This document shows, piece after piece, positions 22,100 through 32,534 of a stretch of 64,000 nt of DNA. Made by a program: the position numbers and the translations under genes. The first letter of the stretch is position 1, and each line of letters begins with the position of its first letter. The DNA is taken from NCBI GenBank assembly GCA_963691815.1, contig OY829645.1:43563094-43627093 (forward strand). The letters run 5' to 3'. The DNA comes from Echiichthys vipera. Its lineage: Eukaryota; Chordata; Actinopteri; Perciformes; Trachinidae. The notes under the pieces were generated by a model that saw nothing but the letters and a program-made list of their open reading frames with translations, ran no database searches and was not told the DNA's origin.

Positions 22100-24357
22100 A
22101 TACCAGTGATGAAACACAATAATTAATTTACTTACAGGTGCTGGAACTCCTTCAAAGCATTTTTAACGTTTTTTTTCAAGGTTTGAAAAATAATTTAACT
22201 TGAATATACTATATTACTATACTATACTGAATAAAGTGACTGAAACGGCTTTGAATGTAAGTTATATAGGATGCCTGGTCTACTAAACAAGTCCTTTAAT
22301 TAATCTAATTACGGTGGTATAGTGTATAGCAATGTCGCCTCACAGCAAGGAGGTTACAAGTTTGAACCCTGGCTGGGGCCCTTCTGTGTGGAGTTTGCAT
22401 GTTCTCCCCGTGCCTGCGTGGGTTTTCTCCGGGTTCTCCGGTTTCCTCCCACAGTCCAAAGACGTGCAGGTGTTCGGTTCATTGATGACTCTAAATCACC
22501 CGTAGGTGTGAATGGTTGTCTGTCTCTGTTCGTCTCTATGTGTCCTGTGATAGACTGGTGTCCTGTCCAGGGTGGACCCCGCCTCACACCCGATGGCAGC
22601 TGAGATCGGCTCCAGCCCCCCGTGACCCCGACAGGGACAAGTGGTTGAAGATGAATGAATGATGAATTTAATTTAATCTAATTTAATCTAATTTAATTTA
22701 ATTTAATCTAATTTTATCTAATTTTATCTAATTTAATTTAATTTAATTTAATTTAATTTAATCTAATTTAATTTAATCTAATTTAATTTGATTTAATTTA
22801 ATTTAATTTAATCTAATTTAATTTAATCTAATTTAATTTAATTTAATCTAATTTAATTTAATTTAATTTAATTCAGACATGTCAGAAGAAAAACAAATAC
22901 AAAATTATAAAAAATGAAATTCATTCACAAAATAATAAGAAAAAATAAATAAGCAAAACATGTTACAACATTAATTCAATTATTCAACACTGACATGTCT
23001 AAAAAGGAGCAGGAAGAAGTATAAATGTATTGAATCCTACCCCTTTTCCATAACTATTAATTGTTTTTACTTCTGTCACAAAACAATAATGGTTGTTTAT
23101 AGCAGCTTGTAAAATACATCGACTGATGCAACCTGGACACATCATCAGTGATGTTACCTGGGGTCACGGAGGGTTTGGGGTCTTTCAAGCGTCATACACT
23201 CTCACCCAGGCGACCCAGCTGGGGTTGATAAGACCCTAGCTTGTGTCCAGGTAGCGCTACAGCACCCATGGTTCTCCTCTCCGTAACCACAGCCACCTTG
23301 AGGCAACCTCTGCTGCCTCCGTGACCTCCTTAATGGCCCTTCGCTTACTGGCCCCTGTGATGCCCAAGATGTTGTAGGCCCTGCAGAGAGACTGGCCAGC
23401 GAACCCTCTGCATCCCACCTTGATGGGCTCACACCGTGCTCTCCACCTGTTACTCTCCGACACTCCTCCACTAGCTCAGCATATTTTGCCCTCTTCCTCT
23501 CATTAGCCTCCTCGATACGGTCCTCCCAATAACAATAATAACTTATATAATGTGATGAGGAAGAGCAGGAATCAGTTTAATGTATGTACTGTATGAACAT
23601 AGTTCATTTCCACAGTTGTAAAGTGCTGAAAAAGCTTAAAAATGCTCCTTGAAAAGCGTAAAAGTGCTTGAATTTGACTTTGATAAAGGTGCAGGAAGGT
23701 TGAGGTGTAAGAGAAAACAGGTTAGTCTCATGTTTATGTGTCCATCGCTTTGTTGGAGCAGGAATCTCTGTTGCTCTTGTGTCTTTCAGATTTCTTTGCG
23801 TGTGGGAAACTACGAGTTAATCAACCTGCTGCTGAGGTTTGGAGCCAACGTCAACTATTACTGCAGAGTCAACACGACTCACTTCCCGTCAGCCCTTCAG
23901 TACGCTCTCAAAGACGAGGTAAACTGTGGCTCTCATTATAATAATGATAATAATTATTATTATTATTTTTCTTCTTCTTCTTCTTCTTAATTTTATTATT
24001 ATTTTTATTATTATTATTACTATTATTATTTTTATTATTATTATTATTTGTATTATTATTATTACTTTTATTATTTTTACTATTATGTTATTATTATTAT
24101 TACTGTTATTATTACTATTATTTTTATTATTTGTCTTATTATTGCTATTATTATAATCTTATTAATTGTATTATTTTTAACTATTATTGTGATTACTATT
24201 ATTTTATTATTGTTATTATTATTATTATTCTAATTATTACTACTATTATTATTATTTTATTATTATTATAATAATAATAATTATTATTATTATTACTATT
24301 ATTATTTTATTATTATTATAATAATAATAATAATTATTATTATTATTACTATTATTA

Positions 24358-24390
<33 letters not shown>

Positions 24391-24540
24391 CATTATTATT
24401 ACTATTACTTAAATTAATTATACCAGAACAATTAATTTTAATTCACAGAATTTTATCAACAACTGATATTTTTATTATTTATATTATTATTTATATTATT
24501 ATTTATTCTTATTATGTATGTACATAAATCTAATCTGTGG

Positions 24541-24572
<32 letters not shown>

Positions 24573-27478
24573 TTGTGTGTGTGTGTGTGTGTGTGCGTGT
24601 GTGTGTTAGGTGGTTCTCAGGATGCTGTGTAACTATGGTTACGATGTGGGGCGCTGCTTCGACTGTCCCTACGGCAACAGCTCGCACTTCCCTGAAGACT
24701 ACGAGGGATGGACCGACTCTGTGATCAGAGACACCAGGGTAACGGACGCCGTCTGTGTCTTAATGTGCCGCAAAAACCAAAACTAGGCGCTAAAAAAGTT
24801 TCCTTTCACACACACATGAAACCTTTTAACTCCGTCCTGAATAAAAGTTGATGTTTGCTGCAACTTAAAGTATCTTAAACTTCACAAACTGTCGGAGAGA
24901 CGTCGCCTCTCTAGGGTCTCTACGGCCCCAGAACAATGTTCAGGAGATTCAACAGCATAAAAAAAAGGTCCTAAAATGTGTAAATCCACAGTTTTCACTA
25001 AACGAAGCATTTCCTGCGATGGGAAAATGCTATTTTAAAAAATTGTTTAGTGTAAAATATTGTTTTTGGAGGGCGTCAGACATTTAATAACCTTTTTTTA
25101 AGGCTGTTTCAGGCGCTTCACCGCCATTAGAGGCGTTTTTCTGAGACCGTAGAGAGACTAAGAGAGGGCACGACAGTTTCAAGGTTTGAAAAGTGCTTGG
25201 ATTTTGAATTAAGTGCTTTAAACTGCTTTAAATGTTATGTTTATAAGGTTATGGCATTTATAATAAAGACCTTTTTTAATGGAATTACATTGCTAGGCAA
25301 CAGCCTCGGCCCTTGTTAACTTCCTGTCAGTTTGTCCTTCACTTTCACTGCAACAGGAAATAAACTAGGACACATTTAGACGGTTTATGTTTCCACCTTT
25401 TATTGGTTTATAGATCAGAGAGAAGCAGATCTAGATATTTGAGGGGCTGAAAACATAATTTCCTGACATTTGTGCATGAAAAAAGACTTTTGATGATCAA
25501 AATAGTTGGTTATTATATTTCTGTTGAGTTAGTTTTCCTTTAATTTGTCGTCCTTCTGTAGAAAGTTGTCTCAAAACATCATGTTTGTTGTTTACAGGAC
25601 AATAAAATCTAATTAAATGTGATGAACAAGTGCAATAATAAGTTTACTGTATACTGAGTACTGTACTATTTACAGAAATGCAGTTCACCGCAGCTGTAAC
25701 GTGCTGGAAAACATGAAAATGCACCTTTAAATGCTTGAAAAGTGCTTGAATTTGACTTTAGAAAAGGTGCAGGACGCCTGTTAATCAGACCTGCTTTGTT
25801 GAACTCCTGTCAGTGCAGTTCTGTGAGGTGATCACCGTCACCTCGCTGAAGCACCTCTCGGGTCAGCTGGTCCGCGTCATGTTGGACTACGCGGATCACG
25901 TCACCTTGTGCATCAAGCTGAAAGCGGCTCTGATGGAGCAGAAGCAGTGGCCCGACATCTGCAGGCTGCAAGGTAAATAAGTAAAGGTTGAATACGTAGA
26001 ATCTTTATTCAAAGCTGTATTTATTTATTTAGGTAATAATAATAAACCATCGGGGCGTTTTGAGGGGTACAGAATGAACGTATTGCTTTTCCATAAGAAA
26101 TATTATTAATCTGATTTAATATTTAAATATTTTGACGGGTTTAACAAAGACTTTCTGTCACATTCTGTTTACATTGTATCAGCCAATAGCGTTGGGCGTT
26201 GCTGGTTGCCAGGGTTGTCTGTTGTTGGGTGCAGCTACTGTAGGCTGGCACTGGTGAAATGGAGTTTGCCAATCCTGCAGCTGCTTAAGGCGCACTCCCA
26301 CTGTCCTTCCATACCGTGCCCCAGCACGTTTCACGGCTAAAGTCTAGTTCGTTTGACCAGTGTGAGTGCAACCGTACGTTTGCCGTCCAAGGCCCGTTTG
26401 GGAGAGGTGGGTTTTTGTAAAGCGCGTTTGCACGTGTACGAGCACGAGCGTGCGCACGTGTACGAGCGCGAGCACGAGGCCTACGGCGGCTCTGACGTAA
26501 TTTTCTTTACGCCTGTTGGGACATAGAAATTAGGAGGGACCATGCGCGGACATTTAAAACAATGGCGGTGAAAGGTTCACGTTGGTGTGATGCGGAGGTG
26601 GACTGTTTACTGCAGATTTGGTCGATGAAAAGATTCAAAAACAGTCGACAAGACGCACAAAAACTCAGAGGTCTGTGGAAAGATTTGGAAACAAAGTGAC
26701 ACATCGCGATGACGTCATCAATGCGTGACGTGTTACAGCGTGATGACGTATGGACAGCAAGAAGCATTCACCGAGGCCCAGGTAGTGTGAGTACAAACGG
26801 GCCTGGAGGGGGGGACAAGTACCCTAAAGCACGGGGCACGGGACGGACGGACAGTGTGAGTGCGCCCTTATTTGTCCCACATTCACAACATTCACTCCAT
26901 GGACTGAGATAAAGGAGTTAAATGGTGTTAAAACACACGCACAAATGTTTACATTTCTCCTTGATCTGTAAGCTAACTTTCATGGTTACTTAGCTGTACC
27001 GGCTAACGCTAACCGTCAGTCAAACTCCTCTAATACTTGTTTTTATGGTGCGATTTGTCGGAGGCGACGGGTACAAACAGACTCCGGTCTCCTGTCTTCT
27101 CGCTTGACACATTCAGCGACAAACCTGGCAACCCGACTAGCTGTAATATTTTTTGTTGTTGCGATTACGATCTTGAGACACTAGATGGCGTTGTTCTGCT
27201 CATTCTTCATATTCAACCTTTAAGTTAAACTTTGTCAACCCCTGCCAACAAGAACACAACCAGTGGTCTTCATCCGTCTCTCCTCCTCCTCCTCCTCTGC
27301 AGAGAACGCCCGCTGTCTGCAGCATCTCTGTCGTCTGCGGATCCGTCGTTGTCTCGGTCGTCTTCGTCTCCGATCGCCCACCTTCATGAGCTTCCTGCCG
27401 TTGCCAGGGCGACTGAAGGATTACATCCTGTACCGGGAGTATGACCTGTATGGACAGCAGAGCAGCACGCCGCGGTGA
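15884..27478 (+). CDS. asb14: Ankyrin repeat and SOCS box protein 14, twelve coding exons
   Basis: Exons: 15884-16023, 16242-16285, 19002-19136, 19256-19414, 20634-20879, 21036-21207, 21359-21464, 21857-22036, 23790-23918, 24610-24738, 25819-25972, 27303-27478. All are GT-AG with consistent phases: 1770 nt, 589 residues (human ASB14 is about 587). The N-terminus is acidic and UIM-like (EDDDDEDD then QYMIEQSLLES). Ankyrin repeats fill roughly residues 70-440, for example RGWTPLHEAA, RRPLHEAA and GITPLALAA. The last exon holds the SOCS box: a BC box LQHLCRLRIRRC (residues 537-548) for Elongin B/C and a Cul5 box LPLP (563-566). The C-terminus YDLYGQQSS is typical of ASB14 rather than ASB15. Known family role: substrate receptor of a Cullin-5 RING ubiquitin ligase, expressed in striated muscle; the substrate is unknown. 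No frame damage. Transcription converges with ip6k1. Confidence 0.95.
16371..17642. mobile_element. DNA-transposon-like repeat split by a solo LTR
   Basis: The left part begins AGGGATCGACCGATATGG (about 16371) and the right part ends GGCCGATGTATCGGTCAGT (about 17610-17630). The ends share an inverted GACCGATA/TATCGGTC core. The type is common in fish. It is interrupted by the LTR at 16466-16980. No transposase frame is seen in 16986-17600. It lies in asb14 intron 2. Confidence 0.5.
16461..16985. mobile_element. Solo LTR with 5-bp target duplication
   Basis: The element 16466-16980 (515 bp) starts TGTCATGAAC and ends GATCCTGACA. It thus has TG...CA termini with the short inverted repeat TGTCA/TGACA. 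It is flanked by the exact pentamer TGGTA (16461-16465 and 16981-16985). There is no internal coding region, so it is a solo LTR left by recombination. A related copy lies upstream at 14496-15002. The superfamily is not determined. Confidence 0.85.
17648..18028 (+). pseudogene. Non-LTR reverse transcriptase fragment
   Basis: The plus frame contains PPIRAYMDDTTILTTT, in which YMDD is the reverse transcriptase catalytic box. It is followed by a VPTVSEKLVKSLG block typical of a fish LINE reverse transcriptase. Upstream, the SPLAFTMAAEVIIRASHGW segment (about 17700-17745) lies in another frame, so the copy is frameshifted. Only a piece of the palm domain remains. The minus-strand fragment at 23160-23530 may come from the same family. 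Confidence 0.65.
18050..18680. mobile_element. Foldback non-autonomous DNA transposon, copy B
   Basis: Same arms and middle as copy A (2896-3551): the left end TTAAAGTG at 18050, the TCGGGGCAGTACGGTGAAGG block, a unique middle and the reversed arm. The right end is decayed and stops near ACGGGACGATTTTA. It lies in asb14 intron 2, so an inverted-repeat hairpin would form in the pre-mRNA. Confidence 0.75.
19144..19187 (+). repeat. AAT trinucleotide microsatellite
   Basis: About 14 units of AAT directly follow the donor of asb14 exon 3 (ends 19136). It is a simple repeat in intron 3. Confidence 0.9.
19684..19845 (+). pseudogene. Ty3/Gypsy integrase C-terminal fragment
   Basis: The plus frame contains KTYYDTRLRHEPYEVGDLVW and KLAPHWKG, the C-terminal end of a Ty3/Gypsy pol polyprotein just after the integrase core. 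The rest of the element is absent. It lies in asb14 intron 4 between the 19414 donor and the 20634 acceptor. It is a fragment only, with no function expected. Confidence 0.7.
19921..20190. repeat. 30-bp minisatellite, nine copies
   Basis: The 30-bp unit carries GGTCTCTAAAACAGGGTCCA followed by CATAGGCCAA. About nine copies occur with few substitutions (CATAGACC, CACAGGCC, TTAAACAGG variants). Because 30 is a multiple of 3, the minus strand shows a spurious repeating ten-residue frame (DLGLCGPCFR), which is not a gene. It lies in asb14 intron 4. Confidence 0.95.
21303..21352 (+). repeat. GT microsatellite against an asb14 acceptor
   Basis: About 25 GT units run into TTTCAG at 21353-21358, so the repeat replaces the usual polypyrimidine tract of the acceptor for exon 7 (21359-21464). 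Confidence 0.95.
21465..21800 (+). repeat. Compound GT/TGTT/TA microsatellite in asb14 intron 7
   Basis: From the donor at 21465 (GTGTGTTAGTGTG) to about 21800 the intron is almost entirely GT repeats, with TTTGTG, TATATA and ATGTG interruptions. The remaining 56 bp to the next acceptor at 21857 are unique. The open frames here are repeat artefacts. Confidence 0.95.
22043..22096 (+). repeat. GT microsatellite just after an asb14 donor
   Basis: About 26 GT units begin six bases after the donor GTAACC at 22037, downstream of exon 8. Confidence 0.95.
22311..22660 (+). repeat. SINE-like interspersed repeat, plus copy
   Basis: Has a tRNA-like head (CGGTGGTATAGTGTATAGCA, then TTACAAGTTTGAACC resembling a polymerase III B box). 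The body GTTCATTGATGACTCTAAA and TGTCCTGTCCAGGGTGGA follow, with a GATGAATGAATGA tail. It matches 42334-42692. It lies in asb14 intron 8. The adjoining 22661-22875 is an A+T repeat that may have grown from its tail or target site. Confidence 0.75.
22661..22875 (+). repeat. TTTAATCTAA-type A+T repeat
   Basis: About 210 bp of TTTAA, TCTAA and TTTTA units in tandem. It directly follows the SINE-like repeat in asb14 intron 8. Confidence 0.9.
23160..23530 (-). pseudogene. Non-LTR retrotransposon C-terminal fragment
   Basis: On the minus strand the conserved pieces are EANERKRAKYAELVEEC (about 23530-23465) then RWRARCEPIKVGCRGFAGQS, and WLWLRRGEPWVL near the end. This is the C-terminal region of a fish LINE reverse transcriptase protein as I remember it. 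The pieces lie in two frames, so the copy is frameshifted. It may be from the same family as 17648-18028. It lies in asb14 intron 8. Confidence 0.55.
23936..24500 (+). repeat. Long ATT trinucleotide repeat region
   Basis: About 550 bp are dominated by ATT/TTA units, with inverted ATA blocks near 24270 and 24330. It begins about 20 bp after the donor of asb14 exon 9. The polyisoleucine/leucine open frames are artefacts. Confidence 0.95.
24543..24607 (+). repeat. GT microsatellite against the exon 10 acceptor of asb14
   Basis: GT units (with one GGTT and one GC interruption) run into GTGTGTTAG at 24601-24609, the acceptor of the exon that starts at 24610. Confidence 0.95.
26285..26870. mobile_element. 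PIF/Harbinger element with TTA target duplication
   Basis: The element is 26288-26867 (580 bp). The left end is AGGCGCACTCCCACTGTCC, and the right end read inward is GGGCGCACTCACACTGTCC (two differences). It is flanked by TTA on both sides (26285-26287 and 26868-26870), the PIF/Harbinger target site. It carries a small Myb/trihelix-like frame (26562-26699). It lies in asb14 intron 11. Confidence 0.85.
26562..26699 (+). pseudogene. Truncated Myb/trihelix-like frame of the Harbinger element
   Basis: A 45-codon plus frame starting MAVKGSRWCDAEVDCLLQIW and ending at TGA. The RW...E...LL.IW spacing resembles the first helix of SANT/Myb (trihelix) DNA-binding domains. PIF/Harbinger transposons usually encode such a protein next to the transposase. 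Only the N-terminal part of the domain survives, and no transposase frame is present. Confidence 0.5.
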
Positions 27479-27521
27479 CGCAGGAACAGGAGGACGACAT
27501 TAAAGAAAGTAGTTAAATGGA

Positions 27522-27531
27522 AATAAATAAA
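27522..27531 (+). terminator. asb14: asb14 polyadenylation signals
   Basis: Overlapping AATAAA hexamers (27522 and 27526) lie 44 bp after the asb14 stop codon. This gives a short 3' UTR if used. Confidence 0.6.
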
Positions 27532-27840
27532 TGCAAATCACACTTTAAAGTTGTACTCCGTAGAATCTCCATCTATTTAATTGTCTTTTAAGTTACTATC
27601 TAATGTCTGTGGCAACATTCCCTCCATAGATGTAAATACGCTGCCATGTTAGTGACGCTGGTCTGTCGATTCAGATCGTCACCAACGATTATGCTGCGTT
27701 CCCTTGTAATCGGAAATCGTGAACTTCAAACTTCTAAATCAGGTGTTTAGTAAAACTTGAACTGTATCAATCCGTGTCTCACACATACAGAAGAAAAGTT
27801 AATTAGTTCCCTTGTCTACCTTTAGTCAACATCCGATATT

Positions 27841-28250
27841 TCCAACTCACTCATCTTCAACTTCTTTATCTGGGGTCGGGTCGCGGGGGCAGCAGCTTTA
27901 GCAGGGGACCCCAAACTTCCCTTTCCCGGGCCACATTAACCAGCTCTAACTGGGGGATCCTGAGGCGTTCCCAGGCCAGTGTGGAGATATAATCTCTCCA
28001 CCTGGTCCTGGGTCTTCCCCGAGGCCTCCTCCCAGCTGGACGTGCCTGGAACACCTCCCTAGGGAGGCGCCCAGGGTTCATCCTTACTAGATGATCCTGA
28101 ACCACCTCAACTGGCTCCTTTCAACACAAAGGAGCAGCGGCTCTACTCCGAGTTCCTCACGGATGCTGAACTTCTCCCCCTCTCTCTAAGGGAGACTCCA
28201 GCCCCCCTCCTGAGAAAACACATTTCGGCCGTTTGATATACGTCCAACTC
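27841..28250 (-). mobile_element. LINE copy 6 with short target duplication
   Basis: The element is about 27849-28242 on the minus strand, flanked by TCCAACTC (27841-27848 and 28243-28250); the similarity extends imperfectly to GATAT further out. It contains the intact 79-codon C-terminal frame (27866-28105, start codon at the high coordinate), which is nearly identical in copies 8 and 9. Confidence 0.8.
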
Positions 28251-28837
28251 TACTTCTGAATATTCACACAGGAGACCGTCGCTTTAAGAGTCGGATTCAT
28301 GTCCAGCAGCCCGTCAATCCATCCACTTTGCACAAAGTCTCAAACCTGGAAATATCTTTCACTACAGCTCTTTTAAGCCGCCCACCCTCCTTCTCCTGCC
28401 CATAACTCAATTTTGGTAGAGTCTAAAATTATGAACACCTACATTTTTTTCATAGAAGATCTTAAGCTAATTATGAGCCTTTCGATCAGTGTCAAAAAAA
28501 TGTTTATCAGAGGAGATTTTCTCTTTTCCGCATGTTTGGGAGTGTTTAACGTTTAACCACAATGTCTGTTGCACTCTGTCACACTTAGCTAATTGTTTGA
28601 TTTATTTGATGTTATCTTTACTTTTATTTGATTTATGTTTTTATGCTTATTGTCACTCTGATCCTTTCCCATCTTTGTATTGAAACTGTTGCACAATAAT
28701 TTCCCTCGGGATAAATAAATAAAACTTCTTGAATCTTGAAAAACAGAACCAAGAAACAATAGGACTGATAAACAGAATCTTTGTGTATTTTCTATTTGTG
28801 TTTTTTCTGTTTATTTATGTATTTATTGGAGAGTACA
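28251..28837. other. Convergent intergenic DNA
   Basis: Nothing coding was recognised. A LINE-type tail (TTTCCCTCGGGATAAATAAA, about 28702-28721) marks an old insertion. Confidence 0.5.
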
Positions 28838-30160
28838 GATGCAAATCAGCAGTTTTGCTGTAATCCGGCATGTTTACAGAGATGTGTAAATGTTCATTAT
28901 GTGCAAAATAAAGCATTTATTATTATTATCATTATTATTGTTGGTATCAATTCCCGTCCCCAGTCAGGGTGTCAAACCTTAACAACACCACCTGGTTACC
29001 TTATAAATCTTCTTAACTACAGATCATGTTCACACGGCACCAGGTCCCAGGACTATTTAGTCCTATTACACTATGTCAGGGGTGGGCAATCCTGCTCCTG
29101 AAGAGCCACCGTCCTGCATGTTTTAGGTTTCTCCCTACCCTAACACACCTGAGTCTAACAATAATCAAACTGTGACGAGCTTCAGCTGCTTGATAACGAG
29201 CACATCATTAGACTCAGGTGTGTTAGAGCAGAGAGAAACCTAAAACATGCAGGACAGTGGCTCTCCAGGAGCAGATTCAGACACCCTTGGTCTGTGCAGT
29301 TAGCCGACTTCTGTTTCCACACAAAACTGATCAGAAATCAATGTCACTTATTTAGTTTGTACTTATTTTATTTAATCTGCTGCTAAACTGCACGCTGCGT
29401 ATTGTTGTATATTGTATAAACCTACGTTTAACCACAATGTCTGTTGCACTCTGTCACACTTAGTTACTGTTTTATTTATTTTATGTTAAATTTACTTGCA
29501 GTTAGCCGACTTATGTGCACAAAACTGAACAGAAATCAACAACAGAACCAAGAAATAATCGGACTGATGAACAGAATTGATGCCGGTATTGTGTGTTGTC
29601 TCTTCTATTTGTGTTTTTTCTATTTATTTATGTATTTATTGGAGAGTACAGATGCAAATTAGCAGTTTTGCTGTAATCCGGCCTGTTTACAGAGATGTTT
29701 AAATGTTCATTAATGTGCAAAATAAAGCATTTATTATTATTATTATTACTGTTGGTATCAATTCCCGTCCCCAGTCAGGGTGTCAAACCTTAACACCACC
29801 ACCTGCTTACCTTATAAATCTTCTTAACTATAGATCATTTCTACACGGCACCAGGTCCCAGGGCTATTTGGTCCTATTACACTAAGTCAGGGGTGGGCGA
29901 TCCTGCTCCTGGAGGGCCACCGTCTTGCATGTTTTAGTTTACTACAGATGCAAATGAGCAGTTTTGCTGTAATCCGGCATGTTTAAATGTTCATTTATGT
30001 GCAAAATAAAGCATTTATTATCATTATTACTGTTGGTATCAATTCCCATCCCCAGTCAGGGTGTCAAACCTTAACACCACCACCTGCTTACCTTATAAAT
30101 CTTCTTAACTACAGATCATTTTCACACGGCACCAGGTCCCAGGACTATTTGGTTCTTGAC
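28838..30160 (+). repeat. Locally triplicated repeat block
   Basis: The same segment occurs at about 28820-29085, 29640-29888 and 29945-30155. Each copy contains GCAGTTTTGCTGTAATCCGG, an ATT microsatellite, and GTCCCCAGTCAGGGTGTCAA, followed by CACGGCACCAGGTCCCAGG. Copies 1 and 2 share further upstream DNA (about 28555-28640 and 29430-29500). The order is direct, so tandem duplication is likely. The short frames are repeat artefacts. Confidence 0.85.
29077..29289. mobile_element. hAT-type MITE, palindromic
   Basis: About 213 bp with arms CAGGGGTGGGCAATCCTGCT and its approximate reverse at about 29267-29289; the middle is symmetric (CACCTGAGTCTAA and TTAGACTCAGGTGTG). It is the same family as 41508-41722. 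A broken second copy starts at about 29887 and is cut off at about 29940 by the local duplication. No clear target duplication was found here. Confidence 0.7.
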
Positions 30161-31500
30161 AATCATCAAATAAACAGTTAAATAAGGAAAGTGGCTCTTA
30201 AACACTGTGTTCAACGTAAGTGGAAAAAACTGTAATTTTAACATGTCTGTGGTTTTTAATGGAGATTGTTGTTTTGTTTTTGTCCCCATCGTCTCGTTGT
30301 TCATGGAGACCATTGAGTTTCTCTTTCTCTTTATGTTTTATTGTTTTAAAAATGCATTAAGTTGGTTTATTTCCTTGGTCGACCTTGAGATGTGATGTAG
30401 GTTGTGTTTATTTCTGTTTTTGCTTGTTAAAAATATGTATTTGTAGTGTATTTAGTGCTCCGTGTGTGTCCGCACCAGCTGGATGTGTGTGTCTGTTCAG
30501 TAATTACAACACAAGCCCAAAAGCTTCTGGAAAGATTTAATCTCACTTACTTTCACTGTTCTAACAAAACAGTCAGGATGATGCCAGATGCAGAAAATGC
30601 TGCTAAATAACTCTGATCACTCATTGAGGCTAATAATCCATGATGAGAGAACAGGACCATCGCTGCTTTAGACTCTGTGTAACAAGAATGTTTGACTCTG
30701 TGGTGGAAACTGACCCAAACAGGAGGACGTTAATGTGCATGCAGTTCTTTACCAACTCCGTAAAATGTGAAGGGAAACAAACCAAAGACTAAAGGTGGCA
30801 TCTACCTGTTTTAACACACACACACACACACACACACACGTTCAACAGAGTTTCCCACCAGAGCAACAACTCGCAGCAGGCCCCGCTGAGGTCTGGATTT
30901 ACTGCAACAGTTAGTTTTGACTGTTGATACCGGATCAGAAAATCAAATAAAACAGACTCGAGTTAGCTCAAATAATACTGCGTAGTCTCCTGACGTCTCA
31001 CACTGTGTCTCTGAACATCTTTACATTTTATACATTTTGAGGAGGGGGACATGTAAAAGACAACACATCTACCCACACACATGGGTAAAGGTACAATAAA
31101 AAAATAAATTATCACCTCGATAAACCAAAAATAAAATATTCCTATTTGCTCTCTCTTATTCTAGCTCCTGTGGGGGGGTGGAGGTCCCGTTGCTGACCAG
31201 CAGGGGGCGGTGCTGCGTCACAGCCGGCCTCAGGAACCCAGCTGAAGGAAGCGTAAATGGACAAACGTGATTGGCCGACGCTGTCTCATCAGGACCAATC
31301 AGATGAGATAAGTGGTGACATCTTTAAATGAACTCGGTTGAACGTTGTCGTCTTTTGTCTGCGTTCTGACATTAATCCAACATCATGATTTATAAGAATA
31401 ATAAAAATAAAAAACCTGAGAAAAGTCGATGAAGCGGAGTTTTTTTTTTTCAGGGAAAATCGTAACGAACATGAATTTGATTCTTTTGTATGTTTTTTTT
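30161..31500. other. Convergent intergenic DNA
   Basis: No gene or named repeat was recognised apart from a CA microsatellite at about 30815-30839. Confidence 0.5.
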
Positions 31501-31706
31501 TTAGAAGATTATGTTTTTGGCAGTTTTTCAAGCCTTTTATTTTGTAGGACAGACAGGAAATGGGGTGAGAGAGAGAGAGAGAGGGGGGGGAGACATGCAG
31601 CAAAGGGCCGCAGGTGGGATTCGAACCCGCGGCTGCTGCCTCGAGGACCTTCAGCCTCTTTACACGGGGCGACTGCTCTAACCACTGTTCAACCAGCCGC
31701 CCCCCT
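31500..31706 (-). repeat. tRNA-derived SINE, minus copy
   Basis: On the minus strand it begins GGGGCGGCTGGTTGAACAGT (31706 downward), with GTGGTTAGAGCAGTCGCC as an A-box-like part and GGGTTCGAATCCC as a good B box. It ends in a CTCTCTC/TTTTCTGTCC region and an A-rich tail. It is the same family as 58253-58415. Confidence 0.75.
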
Positions 31707-32534
31707 TCTGTATGATTTAGCTCAGATTTGCCGTATTGTGATTTTATCACACATATATATATATATATGTATATAATATATGTAAGAAAAATACTATTTT
31801 TATTAAATATTCCTTATTCAACCATGTCACACAGAATAAAGCTGGCATTGTTCTGTATTTTTCTTATTGTCAACAAATCCCATGAAAAGATACAAACCAG
31901 CAACGTGTTCGTCTGCGTCTCTCAACACTTTGAATTTGTTTGTTCCACCTGAAGATGTGAAAATCACACCACTGGGTCCTTTAAGGGGCCATTTCTGGAG
32001 GTTTTTATCACATCGCACGATCGTTAATTAAAATTTCTCTGAGCCACTTTAAGATCTTCTCCTTTTAAAAGCCGGGATTATAAAGTTCACTCCATCATCG
32101 GGGGAAAAACAGCAACAGGAAACAGTAATTAGAAGCTTTTCTGGATCCTTTGATCTTTAAAAGAAGTCGACAAAAAGTCTTCAAAGCGTCTTTTTTAAAA
32201 GAAATTTAAATGACAAGCAACTAAAAGGCTGTTTGTGGGAATATTGTTTTGCCAACTGCTGTTTTCCAGAGTTTGGATTGAACCTTCAGGGACGCTCTGG
32301 AGGAGGACGAGGGGTGGAGGAACCGCGTGAACCACGACGTCCCCAGACAGAGTGAACGAAATCCCCCCAAAAAACAAGAAGATACATAAAAAATAACTAT
32401 TTTAACTATAAATCTCACATTTTAAAAGGCTCGGTAATTTTCTAACAGACTGGGTCGTTGTTTTTTGTGTGTTTTTAATCAAACAAACAGGAGGAAACAG
32501 AGCGTTTAAGGGGACTATCTCCAAATGTAGCGTT
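31707..32534. other. Convergent intergenic DNA
   Basis: Short AT repeats near 31755 and unremarkable sequence. No gene was recognised. Confidence 0.5.

Larger units (their letters stand above)
23590..25775 (+). repeat. Short repeat present twice (23600-23710 and 25680-25775)
   Basis: Both places, each shortly upstream of an asb14 exon, contain AAGTGCTTGAATTTGACTTT followed by A-rich AAAAGGTGCAGGA. The copies are about 100 bp each and moderately diverged. A weaker trace lies near 22140 and 25180. They appear to be copies of one small interspersed repeat. The DNA between them is covered by other entries. Confidence 0.5.

Noticed and set aside
22322..22603. 93-residue frame, also seen at 10187 and 42257
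   Set aside because: Belongs to the SINE-like interspersed repeat; same peptide pieces occur in all copies.
28838..30160. CRISPR-like regular repeats
   Set aside because: The repeated units are hundreds of bases long and this is a vertebrate genome; it is local duplication.
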